A stretch of DNA of 35,752 nucleotides from Fimbriimonas ginsengisoli (GTDB taxonomy: Bacteria; Armatimonadota; Fimbriimonadia; Fimbriimonadales; Fimbriimonadaceae): assembly GCA_016179045.1 (NCBI GenBank), contig JACOSL010000019.1, forward strand, positions 1 to 35,752. Reading direction: 5' to 3'. The translations under genes were made by a program, and so were the position numbers. The notes beneath the pieces are model-generated. The model ran no database searches. It was not told the DNA's origin and saw only the letters and a list, made by a program, of their open reading frames with translations. Below, one piece after another: positions 15,449-24,294 of the stretch. The number at the start of each line of letters is the position of its first letter. The first letter of the stretch is position 1.

Positions 15449-16809
15449 GCATCTTCGGCGGGGGGATGAGTGGCAGCCCCCGCTCCGGAAAGGGCCTCAG
15501 CCTGGGTCTCATGCAGACCCTGCGGATGGCTTGGGCCGACCCGGACCTGCGCCAGCGCATCCTCTTCGTGCTCGCCATGTTCGGTGTGTTCGTGCTTGGT
15601 GTGCACGTGCCCGTGCCGATCCCCGGCATCAAAGCCGAAGAGATTTACGACAAGATGGCGCAGGACAATGCCTTCTTCCAGCTTCTGAACAGCTTTGGCG
15701 GAGGCGCGATCCGACGGGTCTCGGTCTTCTCGCTCGGGCTCAACCCGTACATCACCGCCTCGATCATTCTCCAAGTGCTCACGCAGGCGTATCCGCAGTG
15801 GAAGAAGGAACTGCAAGAGGGTGGCGAGTACGCGCGCAGGCAGCAAAACAAGCGGACGCGCGGGCTGACCCTGCTTCTTTGCGTCGTGCAGGGCCTTGGG
15901 CTTCTCCAGGCGATAGGAAACTATTTCCCGCCGCTGCACGAGCCCTGGATCAAGACTTCGATCATCCTTTACTGGACCGCCGGCGCGATGTTCATGCTGT
16001 GGCTGGGCGAGCAGATCAGCGAGCGTGGCATCGGCAACGGGGTCTCCCTGATGATTTTTTGCGGGATCATTGTGTCGCTGCCCCAGCAGATCGACATCGT
16101 CCAGCGCACGCTCGAGCCCTACGGCCCCGAGGTTCGCATCTTCAAGATCGTGCTGCTGTCTGCGATCTTTCTCGCCACCACCTGGCTCACCGTGATGTTC
16201 ACCGTCGCCCAGCGCCAGATTCCGGTTCAGCATATGCGGCGCAACGTGGGCACGCGGGTAATGGGAGGCGCGACGAGCTATCTGCCCCTGTCGGTGAACA
16301 CAGCCGGCGTCATCCCGATAATCTTCGCGGTCTCGCTGCTGTTTCTGCCCGCCCAGTTTGCTGCTATGACGCCTCCGTCTTGGCCCATGCACGATTTTCT
16401 GAACAACATGACGGAATGGCTTTCCCCCGTCGGTCGGTTTCCGCGCTGGATCGTCGGCTGCGCATTCTACACCTCCCTCATCTTCGCCTTCACTTACTTC
16501 TACACCGCCATCCAGTACAACGTGGAGGATATGAGCGACCACCTCAAAAAAGCTGGCTCATTCATTCCGGGAGTGCGCCCGGGCAAGCAAACCAAGGACT
16601 TCCTCGACGGCGTGATCTCGCGCATCACGATCGTGGGAGCGTGCTTCCTGGCCGTGGTTGCGCTTGCCCAGTATCTAGCCCCCGCTCTCACCGGCATCCA
16701 ACGCATTAGCATCGTCGGCGGTACGACCCTGCTCATCGTGGTGACCGTGGCGCTCGAGACGATGCGCCAAATCGAGGCGAACATCCTGATGAAGCAATAC
16801 GGCCAGTAG
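15445..16809 (+). CDS. secY: Protein translocase channel subunit SecY
   Basis: A 454-residue inner-membrane channel of the Sec translocon. The GTG start at 15445 overlaps the rplO stop (GTGA). Ten hydrophobic segments are visible. Signature stretches are [11 protein letters not shown] in the first periplasmic region, [18 protein letters not shown] (TM2), [54 protein letters not shown], and the cytoplasmic loop [21 protein letters not shown]. It sits between L15 and adenylate kinase, as in most bacteria. Confidence 0.97.
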   Translation: MSIFGGGMSGSPRSGKGLSLGLMQTLRMAWADPDLRQRILFVLAMFGVFVLGVHVPVPIPGIKAEEIYDKMAQDNAFFQLLNSFGGGAIRRVSVFSLGLNPYITASIILQVLTQAYPQWKKELQEGGEYARRQQNKRTRGLTLLLCVVQGLGLLQAIGNYFPPLHEPWIKTSIILYWTAGAMFMLWLGEQISERGIGNGVSLMIFCGIIVSLPQQIDIVQRTLEPYGPEVRIFKIVLLSAIFLATTWLTVMFTVAQRQIPVQHMRRNVGTRVMGGATSYLPLSVNTAGVIPIIFAVSLLFLPAQFAAMTPPSWPMHDFLNNMTEWLSPVGRFPRWIVGCAFYTSLIFAFTYFYTAIQYNVEDMSDHLKKAGSFIPGVRPGKQTKDFLDGVISRITIVGACFLAVVALAQYLAPALTGIQRISIVGGTTLLIVVTVALETMRQIEANILMKQYGQ

Positions 16810-16815
16810 GCGGTG

Positions 16816-17454
16816 ATGCGGCTCATCCTGATCGGACCGCCCGGCGTCGGCAAAGGAACGCAGGCAACTCTCCTGAAGGAGCGCACCGGGGCGTTGCCGA
16901 TCTCCTCCGGAGACCTGTTCCGTGCGGAAATGTGCGCCGGGACTGAGCTAGGCAACCTCGCCAAGAGCTATGTGGAACGGGGCCAGCTCGTGCCAGACGA
17001 GGTCACGATCGGCATGATGCGCCGCAGGCTTGCCAAACCCGATGTGCGCGAAAGAGGCTTTATTCTCGATGGCTTTCCACGCACACTCGGCCAAGCCGAA
17101 GGCCTGGACCACCTCCTATCCGAATTGGGCCTGGAGCTCGGCCAGGCGGTGCTCTTCGAAGTGCCCGAGGATGTGGTTGTGGCGAGGCTTGGCGGTCGGC
17201 TGACCTGCCCCTCGTGCGGCGAGGTGTTCCATCGCGTCAACCGCCCGCCCAAGGTCGATGGCGTGTGCGACCGATGCGGATCGGCGCTCGCCGTACGCAA
17301 AGACGACCAGCCGGAGACAATCCGCGAGCGCATGCGCGTATTTCGTGAAGCCACAGCCCCCCTGGCGGATTACTATGAGCGGCTGGGCCTGCTGCGACGC
17401 GTGAACGGGAGCGGGGCGCCTGAAGCGGTCTACCAGGAGATCGTGCGCCCATGA
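16816..17454 (+). CDS. adk: Adenylate kinase, zinc-lid type
   Basis: A 212-residue cytoplasmic enzyme that interconverts ATP + AMP and 2 ADP. The P-loop is GPPGVGKGTQ (7-16), the AMP site includes SSGDLFRAEM, and the NMP/LID hinge DGFPRTLGQAEGL is present. The LID domain carries CPSC and CDRC, a four-cysteine zinc site as in many Gram-positive and deep-branching bacteria. I prefer the ATG at 16816 over the GTG at 16813. The stop overlaps the map start as ATGA. Confidence 0.96.
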   Translation: MRLILIGPPGVGKGTQATLLKERTGALPISSGDLFRAEMCAGTELGNLAKSYVERGQLVPDEVTIGMMRRRLAKPDVRERGFILDGFPRTLGQAEGLDHLLSELGLELGQAVLFEVPEDVVVARLGGRLTCPSCGEVFHRVNRPPKVDGVCDRCGSALAVRKDDQPETIRERMRVFREATAPLADYYERLGLLRRVNGSGAPEAVYQEIVRP

Positions 17455-18203
17455 TCATGCTCAAGTCGCGGGCGGAAATCGAGAAGATGCGGGCGGCGGG
17501 GCGGGTGGTGGCTCGCGCGCTGCGCGAAATGTCGGAAGGGATCGTTCCAGGAAAGACCTCGCCCGCCGATCTCGACGCGATCGCGGTGCGAATCGTCGAG
17601 GAGGCGGGTGGAACGCCGAGCTTCTTGCATTACCGGGGTTATCCGGCCGCCACCTGCATCAGCGTCAACGAGGTGGTCATCCACGGGATTCCCGACAAGA
17701 CTGCGCTCCAGGAGGGCGACATCGTGGATCTCGACCTGGGCGTTCACCTCGACGGGTGGCACGCAGATGGCGCGCAGACGGTGCCCGTCGGCAAGATATC
17801 GCCGGAAGCCCAGAGGCTCTTGAACGTGACCCAAGAAGCCCTGGCCCAAGGTATCGCCAAGGCACGAATCGGCAACCGGATCGGAGATATTTCCGCCGCG
17901 GTGCAGCGTTACGCTGAATCGAACGGCTACTCAGTGGTGCGCGACCTCGTCGGCCATGGCATCGGCCGAAAGCTGCACGAGGAGCCCCAGGCCGTGCCCA
18001 ACTTCGGCAAGCCTGGACGCGGCGAGCCGTTGCGCGAAGGGATGACGATCTGCATCGAGCCGATGATCAACCAGGGCGTGTACCAAATCTCCACCGACCC
18101 CGACGGGTGGACGATGCGCACCGCCGACGGCAAGCTCTCCGCCCATTTCGAGCACACGGTGGCGATCACCCGCGATGGACCGGAAATCCTGACCAAGGAG
18201 TAG
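17451..18203 (+). CDS. map: Methionine aminopeptidase, type I
   Basis: A 250-residue metalloprotease that removes the initiator methionine from nascent proteins. All expected metal ligands are present: D95 (VDLDLGV), D106 (WHADGAQ), H169 (GHGIGRKLHEEP), E203 (CIEPM) and E234 (HFEHT), with the substrate-side H78 in VIHGIP. There is no N-terminal zinc-finger or SH3-binding extension. It overlaps adk by 4 bases. In many bacteria infA and rpmJ follow; here a membrane protein gene follows instead. Confidence 0.97.
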   Translation: MIMLKSRAEIEKMRAAGRVVARALREMSEGIVPGKTSPADLDAIAVRIVEEAGGTPSFLHYRGYPAATCISVNEVVIHGIPDKTALQEGDIVDLDLGVHLDGWHADGAQTVPVGKISPEAQRLLNVTQEALAQGIAKARIGNRIGDISAAVQRYAESNGYSVVRDLVGHGIGRKLHEEPQAVPNFGKPGRGEPLREGMTICIEPMINQGVYQISTDPDGWTMRTADGKLSAHFEHTVAITRDGPEILTKE

Positions 18204-18205
18204 CG

Positions 18206-18661
18206 GTGCCGGCAAAGGAGCCTCGAAACGTCGACGAGTTCGAATCCCTGATGCTCCGGGGCTGTTCGGCATTTGTCGCGGTCTCGCTCGGCGCCTATCT
18301 GCTCTCGATCTTGCCCTTCTTCTTCTGGACCGAGAGCTATCGCCTGCTCACCCTCGGCAGGTGTGCCCTCGTCGGTCTTGCCCCTGCGGCGGTGTTGGGC
18401 GTGGTCGCGACGCGCCGCGCGGGATTGCCGGGCGCGGCGGGCTTTGTGGCGAGCGCGCTCGTTACCGCCGTGTTCCTGCACCTGCGCATTGGGCAGATGT
18501 TCATCGCGTGGGAGGCACGCCAGGCGCCGGAGCCCGACTATCCTAGTTCGCTCGGCCTGAGCGCGCCAGGCGCCTCGGTGGCGCTTTCGATTTGCCTCGC
18601 CCTTCTTGTCATGCCGAAGGGCGAACTGCCTAGTTCCGAGCGTCCCGCCAAAGACGCTTGA
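18206..18661 (+). CDS. Four-helix membrane protein of unknown function
   Basis: A 151-residue protein that I do not recognise. The GTG start at 18206 is supported by AAGGAG at 18195-18200, inside the end of map; an ATG at 18251 is the alternative. Four hydrophobic segments are visible at about 16-39 (SAFVAVSLGAYLLSILPFFF), 47-66 (CALVGLAPAAVLGVVA), 72-95 (AGFVASALVTAVFLHLRI) and 117-135 (ASVALSICLALLV), with short charged ends. It is 2 bases after map and is probably the last gene of the operon. No conserved motif suggests a function. Confidence 0.7.
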   Translation: MPAKEPRNVDEFESLMLRGCSAFVAVSLGAYLLSILPFFFWTESYRLLTLGRCALVGLAPAAVLGVVATRRAGLPGAAGFVASALVTAVFLHLRIGQMFIAWEARQAPEPDYPSSLGLSAPGASVALSICLALLVMPKGELPSSERPAKDA

Positions 18662-18719
18662 CTTTGGACTAGTCCCATAGCCCCGACGAGCCGATAATCG
18701 ACCTTGGATCGACCGTCCA

Positions 18720-19145
18720 GTGGGAGCCTCAACCTTGTCCTATCGCAAGTTCGCCCAGGAGTATTTGAAAGGCGCCGTCAACGGCGCCTCGCCGCTTCAG
18801 CTGATCATCATGCTATACGATGGAGCGCTCCGCTTCATGGAAGCGGGCCGCCACGCGATGCTCGCAGGGGAGATCGACAAGCAGAACACCAGCCTGCAGC
18901 GGGCGCAACACGTCGTCACCGAGCTGATGGCATGCCTCGATATGGAGCAAGGCGGAGAGGTCGCCACGAACCTGTTCGCGCTCTACTCGTTCGCCCTGAA
19001 CCAGCTGGTTGAGGCGAACATTTCGGACAAGACCGAGGCCATCGACGCCTGCATCAAGATCTTCAGCGATCTGCGCGAGAGTTGGGTGCGTCTCGAAGCC
19101 GATCTGCGCCTGAAAACGAAACCGGGTGACGCCCTTGCCGCCTAG
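18720..19145 (+). CDS. fliS: Flagellin export chaperone FliS
   Basis: A 141-residue four-helix chaperone that binds the flagellin C-terminus in the cytoplasm to stop premature polymerisation before export. Family features are the N-terminal YRKFAQEYL, then ASPLQLIIMLYDGALRFMEAG, and ATNLFALYSFALNQLVEANI. The likely start is the GTG at 18720, with a TTG at 18735 as alternative; neither has a strong ribosome-binding site. No flagellin or fliD lies beside it in the window. A small FliT-like gene overlaps its 3' end by 20 bases. Confidence 0.92.
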   Translation: MGASTLSYRKFAQEYLKGAVNGASPLQLIIMLYDGALRFMEAGRHAMLAGEIDKQNTSLQRAQHVVTELMACLDMEQGGEVATNLFALYSFALNQLVEANISDKTEAIDACIKIFSDLRESWVRLEADLRLKTKPGDALAA

Positions 19146-19461
19146 CCCGCAGGCAGTCGGCGAGCGCCTCTTGGTGCTGACTCTAGCGATCGAGAAGGCT
19201 TTGTCGGAGGAGACCTTCGACCACGCCCGTTCTCTATTCGAAACGCGTTCCGGGCTCATCGAAGAGATGGAGCAAGGCGGCACCCTCCTCGGGAGGCAGG
19301 ATTACGACCGTATCCACGAGGTAGAGGTGCGCATTCGTTCACTGATGCTCGATCGCGCTCGCCAAGTCGGCGCAGAGCTCAGCCAGGGCCAGCGTGGCTT
19401 GCTGGCGCACCGGGCGTATAGGCAGGCGGGTGGCGCCAGGCGCTCCGAGCGCTCCGCCTAG
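19126..19461 (+). CDS. Small helical protein, possible FliT-like flagellar chaperone
   Basis: A 111-residue, mostly alpha-helical, charged protein (LLVLTLAIEKALSEETF, HARSLFETRSGLIEEME, IHEVEVRIRSLMLDRARQVG). Its size, helical pattern and position directly after fliS suggest a FliT-type or flagellar-assembly helper, as fliT often follows fliS. The similarity is by architecture and context only. The GTG start at 19126 overlaps fliS; a later start is possible. It ends 9 bases before the convergent prfB stop. Confidence 0.55.
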   Translation: MTPLPPSPQAVGERLLVLTLAIEKALSEETFDHARSLFETRSGLIEEMEQGGTLLGRQDYDRIHEVEVRIRSLMLDRARQVGAELSQGQRGLLAHRAYRQAGGARRSERSA

Positions 19462-19470
19462 CCCGCCGTC

Positions 19471-20587
19471 TTACTCGATAAACGTCCCTTCCGCGGGCGG
19501 GCGCTTGAGAAAGGCCTCGATGAACCCGTCTAGGTCGCCGTCCAGCACCCCCACCACGTTGCCCGTCTCATGGCCCGTCCTGTGGTCCTTCACCATCGTG
19601 TAAGGCTGCATCACGTAGCTTCGTATCTGCCCGCCCCATTCGGCCGGGCTCGTGTCGCCCTTCAAGTCCTTTAAGGCTGCCGCATCCTTACGGCGCTCCA
19701 ACTCGCCGAGGCGAGCGGCGAGCACCGTCATCGCGCTCGCTCTGTTCTTGTGCTGGCTGCGCTCGTTCTGGCAGGTGACGACAAGGCCGCTGGGCAGGTG
19801 GGTGATGCGTACCGCCGACTCGGTCTTGTTCACATGCTGGCCGCCGGCGCCGCCCGCCCTTAGCGTTTCCACCTTCAGATCGTCGGGATCGATCTTGACT
19901 TCCGTCTCCTCGGTTTCGGGCAGCACCTCGATCCTGGCAAAGGAGGTGTGTCGCCGGGCGGCGGCGTCGAAGGGCGAGATGCGCACCAAACGGTGGACGC
20001 CGTTCTCGGCCTTCAAGTAGCCGTATGCATATTCGCCCGTGATGAGCAGATCGACCGAGCGATAGCCCGCCACGTCGCCGGGGGTCTCGCTTAGTATTTC
20101 GACCTTGTAACCATGGCGCTCGCCCCACCGCGTAACCATCCTAAGGAGGATCGACGCCCAGTCGCACGCCTCGGAGCCGCCCGCCCCCGCGTTGATCTCT
20201 ACGAGCGCGTTGCGCGCGTCGTGCTCGCCGCTTAGGAGTGTCCTAAGCTCATACGCATCTAAATCGTCGAGGAATTTGGCCGCCATCTGGTCCGCTTCCT
20301 TTTCGAGCTCGGGCGAGGGGTCGCCAGCGAGCATTTCGTACAGCTCGGCCAGGTCGCGCTCGGTTTTCCGAAGGTCGAGAAACGGCGTAGCTATGGCGCG
20401 CAGGCGGGATAGGCGCTGCTGGGTCTTGTTGGCGGCGGACGGGTCGCTCCAGAAGTCGGTCTGGGCGGACTGGGTCTCTAGCTCGGCGATTTGGGCTCGG
20501 AGGCGATCCAGGTCAAAGATGCCCTCCGATAGCGTCCAGCCGGCCCCGGGCGGTGGACAGCGCTTCATGCCGTTCGAGACTCAGCAT
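19471..20587 (-). CDS. prfB: Peptide chain release factor 2, with programmed +1 frameshift
   Basis: A 371-residue factor that terminates translation at UGA and UAA. It is read from the ATG at 20587 for 24 codons (MLSLERHEALST to AIGGHL), reaches TGA at 20515-20513, and continues in the +1 frame from 20514 to 19471. The second part contains the SPF codon-recognition tripeptide (RISPFDAAARRHTSF) and the catalytic GGQ (RAGGAGGQHVNKTESAVR). Starting at the in-frame ATG at 20568 instead would give a false N-terminus. The alignment of the joined protein to known RF2 N-termini (short helix, then QIAELE) supports the frameshift. It is convergent with the fliT-like gene, 9 bases away. Confidence 0.95.
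20512..20527 (-). other. prfB autoregulatory frameshift site
   Basis: On the minus strand GGAGGG (20527-20522), a 3-base spacer CAT, then CTT TGA C (20518-20512). This matches the arrangement of the classical prfB slippery site (internal Shine-Dalgarno, 3 bases, CTT-TGA-C). Low RF2 levels stall ribosomes at the TGA and favour the shift, giving negative autoregulation. Confidence 0.92.
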
Positions 20588-20594
20588 GCGGGGA

Positions 20595-20600
20595 ATTGTA
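20595..20600 (-). promoter_or_regulatory. Candidate -10 box of a leaderless prfB promoter
   Basis: TACAAT on the minus strand ends 7 bases before the prfB ATG. It is close to the consensus TATAAT and at the spacing expected for a transcript starting at or next to the start codon. No clear -35 hexamer is present, and GAAGG further upstream could instead be a weak ribosome-binding site. Confidence 0.32.
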
Positions 20601-20707
20601 CCTTCGCGCGAAGCTTCCGACCTTTCATGTGACCGGCAGGCGTCTATACTGCGTACAATATTGAAGTCGGCTTCGGTTTTCCCGAGGCTAGTGCGTCGAG
20701 GGGTTTG

Positions 20708-22798
20708 ATGAGGGTGAACGTCAGGTCGATCGTTTCTTCGGGCGCGTGCCTGGTTTTTGGGTTGCTGCCCATGCTCGTTGGGGCGGCCGGTGCCGGTAAA
20801 CGCGACACGACGACTGTAGCGCCGCTCGCGGTCGGCCGGGGCCCAGTGGCGGCCCAGGTCTCGACTTTTTCCTTCTTCCCACAGATCGCTCAGATCAAGC
20901 CGACCAAGATGCGCGAGCATCCGGAGGAAAAGGGCCCCCCGCACCTCGGGCCAATTCCGGAGCCGAACAGTTTGGTTGCGGGCGGCCTGCTGAATGTGAG
21001 AAGGGCGACGCGTGGTTTCGCGCCGAAAATTACCTTCCCTGGACCCCCGTTCACCTTCGACTGCCCGCCAGACCCATGCATGGCGGTCAACAGCCGGTTC
21101 ATCGTGGCGACGATCAACACGGATATAGGCTTCTACGATAAGCAGGGGAATAACCTGTTCCTTCAAAACTTCTTTGACTTCTTTGCCCCCGTGGGCGCAA
21201 CGGTATTCCAGAGCGACCCCAAGGTCTTCTGGGATCCGGAAACCGATCGCTTTTTTGTGGAGATTCTGGACGTCCCCTCGGGATTCTTGGGGACGGGACA
21301 GGACAGTCACATTGAGATCGGAGTATCGCCGGCCGGCACCCCGATCGGCGTGTGGAATCTGTACAAGATCGATACGTTCTTGAACGAGAGCAGCACCGAC
21401 CTCTGGAGCGATTATCCCGGATTTGGCTATAACCACGACGTGGTGGCGACGTCGTTCAACATGTTCCCCGTGAGCACCGGATCGGGGTTTGGGGTTCAAG
21501 TTCAGTTGATCCGCAAGGCCGATCTGATCGCAGGCGTGGCCCCGTTAATCGCTCAATTTTTTAACCCGGACTTCGCACCCATCTTCACCGTACAGCCGGC
21601 AATGACCCCTAGTGCATCTAACAGCGACTTGATGTACGGCCTATCAGTTGATGGTACTGCCAACTCATCGAACAATCTCTACGTCCACAAGTTCATCAAT
21701 CTCGACGCATTCGTAGGCGGCACGGGCAATCCCGGCTGGCAGTTCAGCACGTTTGCCGTTCCTTTCTACACACTGGCTCCTTTCATCATTGAGGCGGACG
21801 GGAATATCGTCGAGACTCTCGGCGATCGGCTGCTAAACTGCTATTACAGAAACATCGGCGGCCGCGACCACCTTTACGGCACGCACGACATTCAGATTCC
21901 CACCGACCCAAACCGGTCGATGGTGAGGTGGTACGACCTCGATCCGACGCTAACCTTCCCATCCATGGCCGGGGATGTGCCTCCCGACCCGAACGATCCT
22001 GATCAGTCTTTGTATATGCCGGCGATCATTCCAGACAGCCTTGGCGATGTCGGCTTGATCTTCACGCGTAGCTCGAAGCACATAATGGCCGACACGATGG
22101 TGACGGGTCGATCCATCCGCGATCCGGCCGGCACGATGGGCATCCCCGTGAAGGTCGTTGGAAGCCAGTCCGACTTCTACGAGTGCGAGCCGAGATGGGG
22201 GGACTTCTTCGGCGGAGGCGTCGACCCTGCCGACGGCTTTACGCTGTGGGCGATCAGCATGACCGTTGATCAAACTTCGGCTTGGAAGACGTATGTGACG
22301 AGTTGGCGTGCCGGGTCGTGCTTCGACATCGGAGATCCGTTCGATGCGACGATCATCCAGGTGCTAAATGGTCAGAACGTCACCGGCGGGCTCCCGCAAA
22401 TCCAAGCCGACGACGGCGACGTCATGAGCATCGATTCGACCAACGTGAAGGGGGGCAGGGCCGTTACCGTGCTTGTGCGATATGGGTTGCCAGCGGCCTA
22501 CACGTCAGCCGATTCACTCTGCATTGGGGAGCGACTGATCGCCGATGCTCCAGCAGGGGTCACCTACTTCCTGAATCTGTGGAACAATCGCACCGGTCGT
22601 TGGGATCCGCTCAGGCAGCGTCCGATGAACGGGCGGGCCAAGATCGAGATTGAGGTTGAGCACCCTGCCGACTACATCAGCAGCTCGCAGGAAGTCAGAA
22701 TGCTGCTCCGCTTCTTCAATCCGGTGCGTCGAACGGTCGGGCAGCCCTTCACGGTTGCCATCGACGAGTCCACCATCTTTGCGCTGAAGAAAGCTTGA
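20708..22798 (+). CDS. Large exported protein of unknown function
   Basis: A 696-residue protein from the ATG at 20708, preceded by GAGGGG; a TTG at 20705 is directly adjacent. A signal peptide is clear (VRSIVSSGACLVFGLLPMLVGAAGAG). I recognise no named domain. The body is rich in aromatic and Asp/Asn-Gly-Thr turns with repeated beta-type blocks, such as FDCPPDPCMAVNSRFIVATIN, DPKVFWDPETDRFFVEILD, and RWYDLDPTLTFPSMAGD, which suggests a beta-propeller. A paired CPPDPC motif and scattered Cys may form disulfides. A final domain of about 110 residues (from about base 22440) looks Ig-like. It is probably periplasmic or surface-exposed. It is divergent from prfB with a 120-base gap. Confidence 0.75.
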   Translation: MRVNVRSIVSSGACLVFGLLPMLVGAAGAGKRDTTTVAPLAVGRGPVAAQVSTFSFFPQIAQIKPTKMREHPEEKGPPHLGPIPEPNSLVAGGLLNVRRATRGFAPKITFPGPPFTFDCPPDPCMAVNSRFIVATINTDIGFYDKQGNNLFLQNFFDFFAPVGATVFQSDPKVFWDPETDRFFVEILDVPSGFLGTGQDSHIEIGVSPAGTPIGVWNLYKIDTFLNESSTDLWSDYPGFGYNHDVVATSFNMFPVSTGSGFGVQVQLIRKADLIAGVAPLIAQFFNPDFAPIFTVQPAMTPSASNSDLMYGLSVDGTANSSNNLYVHKFINLDAFVGGTGNPGWQFSTFAVPFYTLAPFIIEADGNIVETLGDRLLNCYYRNIGGRDHLYGTHDIQIPTDPNRSMVRWYDLDPTLTFPSMAGDVPPDPNDPDQSLYMPAIIPDSLGDVGLIFTRSSKHIMADTMVTGRSIRDPAGTMGIPVKVVGSQSDFYECEPRWGDFFGGGVDPADGFTLWAISMTVDQTSAWKTYVTSWRAGSCFDIGDPFDATIIQVLNGQNVTGGLPQIQADDGDVMSIDSTNVKGGRAVTVLVRYGLPAAYTSADSLCIGERLIADAPAGVTYFLNLWNNRTGRWDPLRQRPMNGRAKIEIEVEHPADYISSSQEVRMLLRFFNPVRRTVGQPFTVAIDESTIFALKKA

Positions 22799-22838
22799 TC
22801 GGGCAGGCAATGCTGGCTCGTGGGTAGGTTCGGTGGGC

Positions 22839-23105
22839 CTAGTGGCCGCGCTTTAGTGCCCGCAGGAGCCGCTTGATCAGGTTCCTCTTCTTGAGCAGGA
22901 ACGGCTGCTGGTCAGCGTGCTTGACCCGCACTGTGCCCTGGTCGATCAGGATGTTGCCGCAGCCGCAGGCGAGGCTCGTCGGGGGGCTGGATGGCATGAT
23001 GTCGCCGCAGATCGGGCACCGATAGAAGCGCCCCCAGCGCCCGGGATACCCGTGCTTGGGGTCGTAGTTGACCAGTTCGTAGCGCTTGAGGACTTCGGGA
23101 GTCAC
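22839..23105 (-). CDS. Small zinc-ribbon-like protein
   Basis: An 88-residue protein that starts at a GTG. C30 and C33 (CPIC) and C47 and C49 (CGC) form a likely zinc-binding knuckle; the second pair has only one residue between the cysteines, which is unusual. The C-terminal 25 residues are strongly basic (KKRNLIKRLLRALKRGH), suggesting nucleic-acid binding. It lies 52 bases downstream of the aldolase on the same strand, so it may share its transcript. No assigned function. Confidence 0.6.
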   Translation of the reverse strand: MTPEVLKRYELVNYDPKHGYPGRWGRFYRCPICGDIMPSSPPTSLACGCGNILIDQGTVRVKHADQQPFLLKKRNLIKRLLRALKRGH

Positions 23106-23157
23106 TTCATCCGCCCGCCGGTTTCATTATATGAGACCCGCCGCCCAACGGCAAGCT

Positions 23158-24219
23158 TCAGGCTACCGTGATCTTGGGATCGGCGTACACGTCCTGGATC
23201 GCGCCCATCAGCGCGATCCCTTCCGCCATCGGCCTCTGAAACGCCTTTCGCCCGCTGATCAGGCCCATGCCCCCGGCTCGCTTGTTGATCACCGCCGTCC
23301 GCACCGCGTCCGCCAGGTCGTTTGCGCCCGAGGCGCCGCCGCTGTTGATCAGCCCCGCCCGGCCCATGTAGCAGTTGATGAGCTGATACCGGGTCAGGTC
23401 GATCGGGTGGTCGCTGCAAAGCTGGGTGTACATGCGCTCGTCGCTCTTGCCGTAATCCCCCGCCGACTGCTTCAGCGCCTTGAAGCCGCCGTTGTTCTCG
23501 GGCAGCTTCTGCTTGATGATGTCGGCCTCGATCGTCACGCCCAGGTGGTTGGCCTGGCCGGTGAGGTCTGCGGCCAAGTGGTAATCCTTGTCCCGCTTGA
23601 ATTCGGGATTGCGCAGGTAGCACCACAGCACGGTCGCCATGCCGAGCTCGTGGGCATGGGCGAAGGCTTGGCTCACTTCCACAAGTTGCCGCGTGCTCTC
23701 GTCCGAGGCGAAGTAGATCGTGGCCCCAACCGCCACCGCGCCCAGGTCCCACGCCTGCTCGACGGAGCCAAACATCACCTGGTCAAACTTGTTCGGGTAG
23801 GTTAGCAGCTCGTTGTGGTTGAGCTTGACGATGAAGGGGATTTGGTGCGCGAACTTGCGGCTGCATGAGCCTAGCACTCCGAGAGTGGAGGCGACCGCGT
23901 TGCAGCCGCCTTCGATGGCCAGCCGCACGATGTTTTCGGGGTCGAAGTAGTCCGGATTCTTGGCAAAACTTGCTCCCGCGCTGTGCTCGATCCCTTGATC
24001 GACGGGCAGGATGCTGAGATAGCCGGTGCCCCCTAGCCGCCCGTGCCCGAACATCGCCTGCATGCTGACCAGCACGCGCGGCGGCCGGTCGGTTTGAGCC
24101 ACGACGCGGTTCACGAAGTCGGGGCCGGGCAGGATCAGTCGGTCCTTGCATATGGTCTTGCACTCGTGGGAAAGCAGGTCTTTGGCGTGCTCGCCAAGCA
24201 GTTCGACGGTCTTGCTCAT
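23158..24219 (-). CDS. fbaB: Fructose-bisphosphate aldolase, class I (FbaB type)
   Basis: A 353-residue cytoplasmic enzyme of the DhnA-like class I family that cleaves fructose 1,6-bisphosphate to glyceraldehyde 3-phosphate and dihydroxyacetone phosphate. The Schiff-base lysine is K236 in [14 protein letters not shown]. Family stretches are [57 protein letters not shown] and [23 protein letters not shown]. It aligns along its full length with the E. coli FbaB pattern. It is divergent from the ANTAR regulator, with 75 bases between start codons. Confidence 0.95.
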   Translation of the reverse strand: MSKTVELLGEHAKDLLSHECKTICKDRLILPGPDFVNRVVAQTDRPPRVLVSMQAMFGHGRLGGTGYLSILPVDQGIEHSAGASFAKNPDYFDPENIVRLAIEGGCNAVASTLGVLGSCSRKFAHQIPFIVKLNHNELLTYPNKFDQVMFGSVEQAWDLGAVAVGATIYFASDESTRQLVEVSQAFAHAHELGMATVLWCYLRNPEFKRDKDYHLAADLTGQANHLGVTIEADIIKQKLPENNGGFKALKQSAGDYGKSDERMYTQLCSDHPIDLTRYQLINCYMGRAGLINSGGASGANDLADAVRTAVINKRAGGMGLISGRKAFQRPMAEGIALMGAIQDVYADPKITVA

Positions 24220-24294
24220 AGGGCGCCCCTTCTTAGAGGGCGGTTGCTAGGTTACCGAATGCCCGGGCTCGCGGGTACCCTCCCTGCAACGCCC

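Noticed and set aside
14884-16542. Long minus-strand open frame of 552 codons across rpmD-secY
   Set aside because: The plus-strand genes are unmistakable; the His/Arg-rich antisense translation is compositional.
20513-21499. Minus-strand open frame of 328 codons upstream of prfB
   Set aside because: Only its last 24 codons are real, as the prfB leader before the frameshift; the rest is antisense to the exported protein gene.
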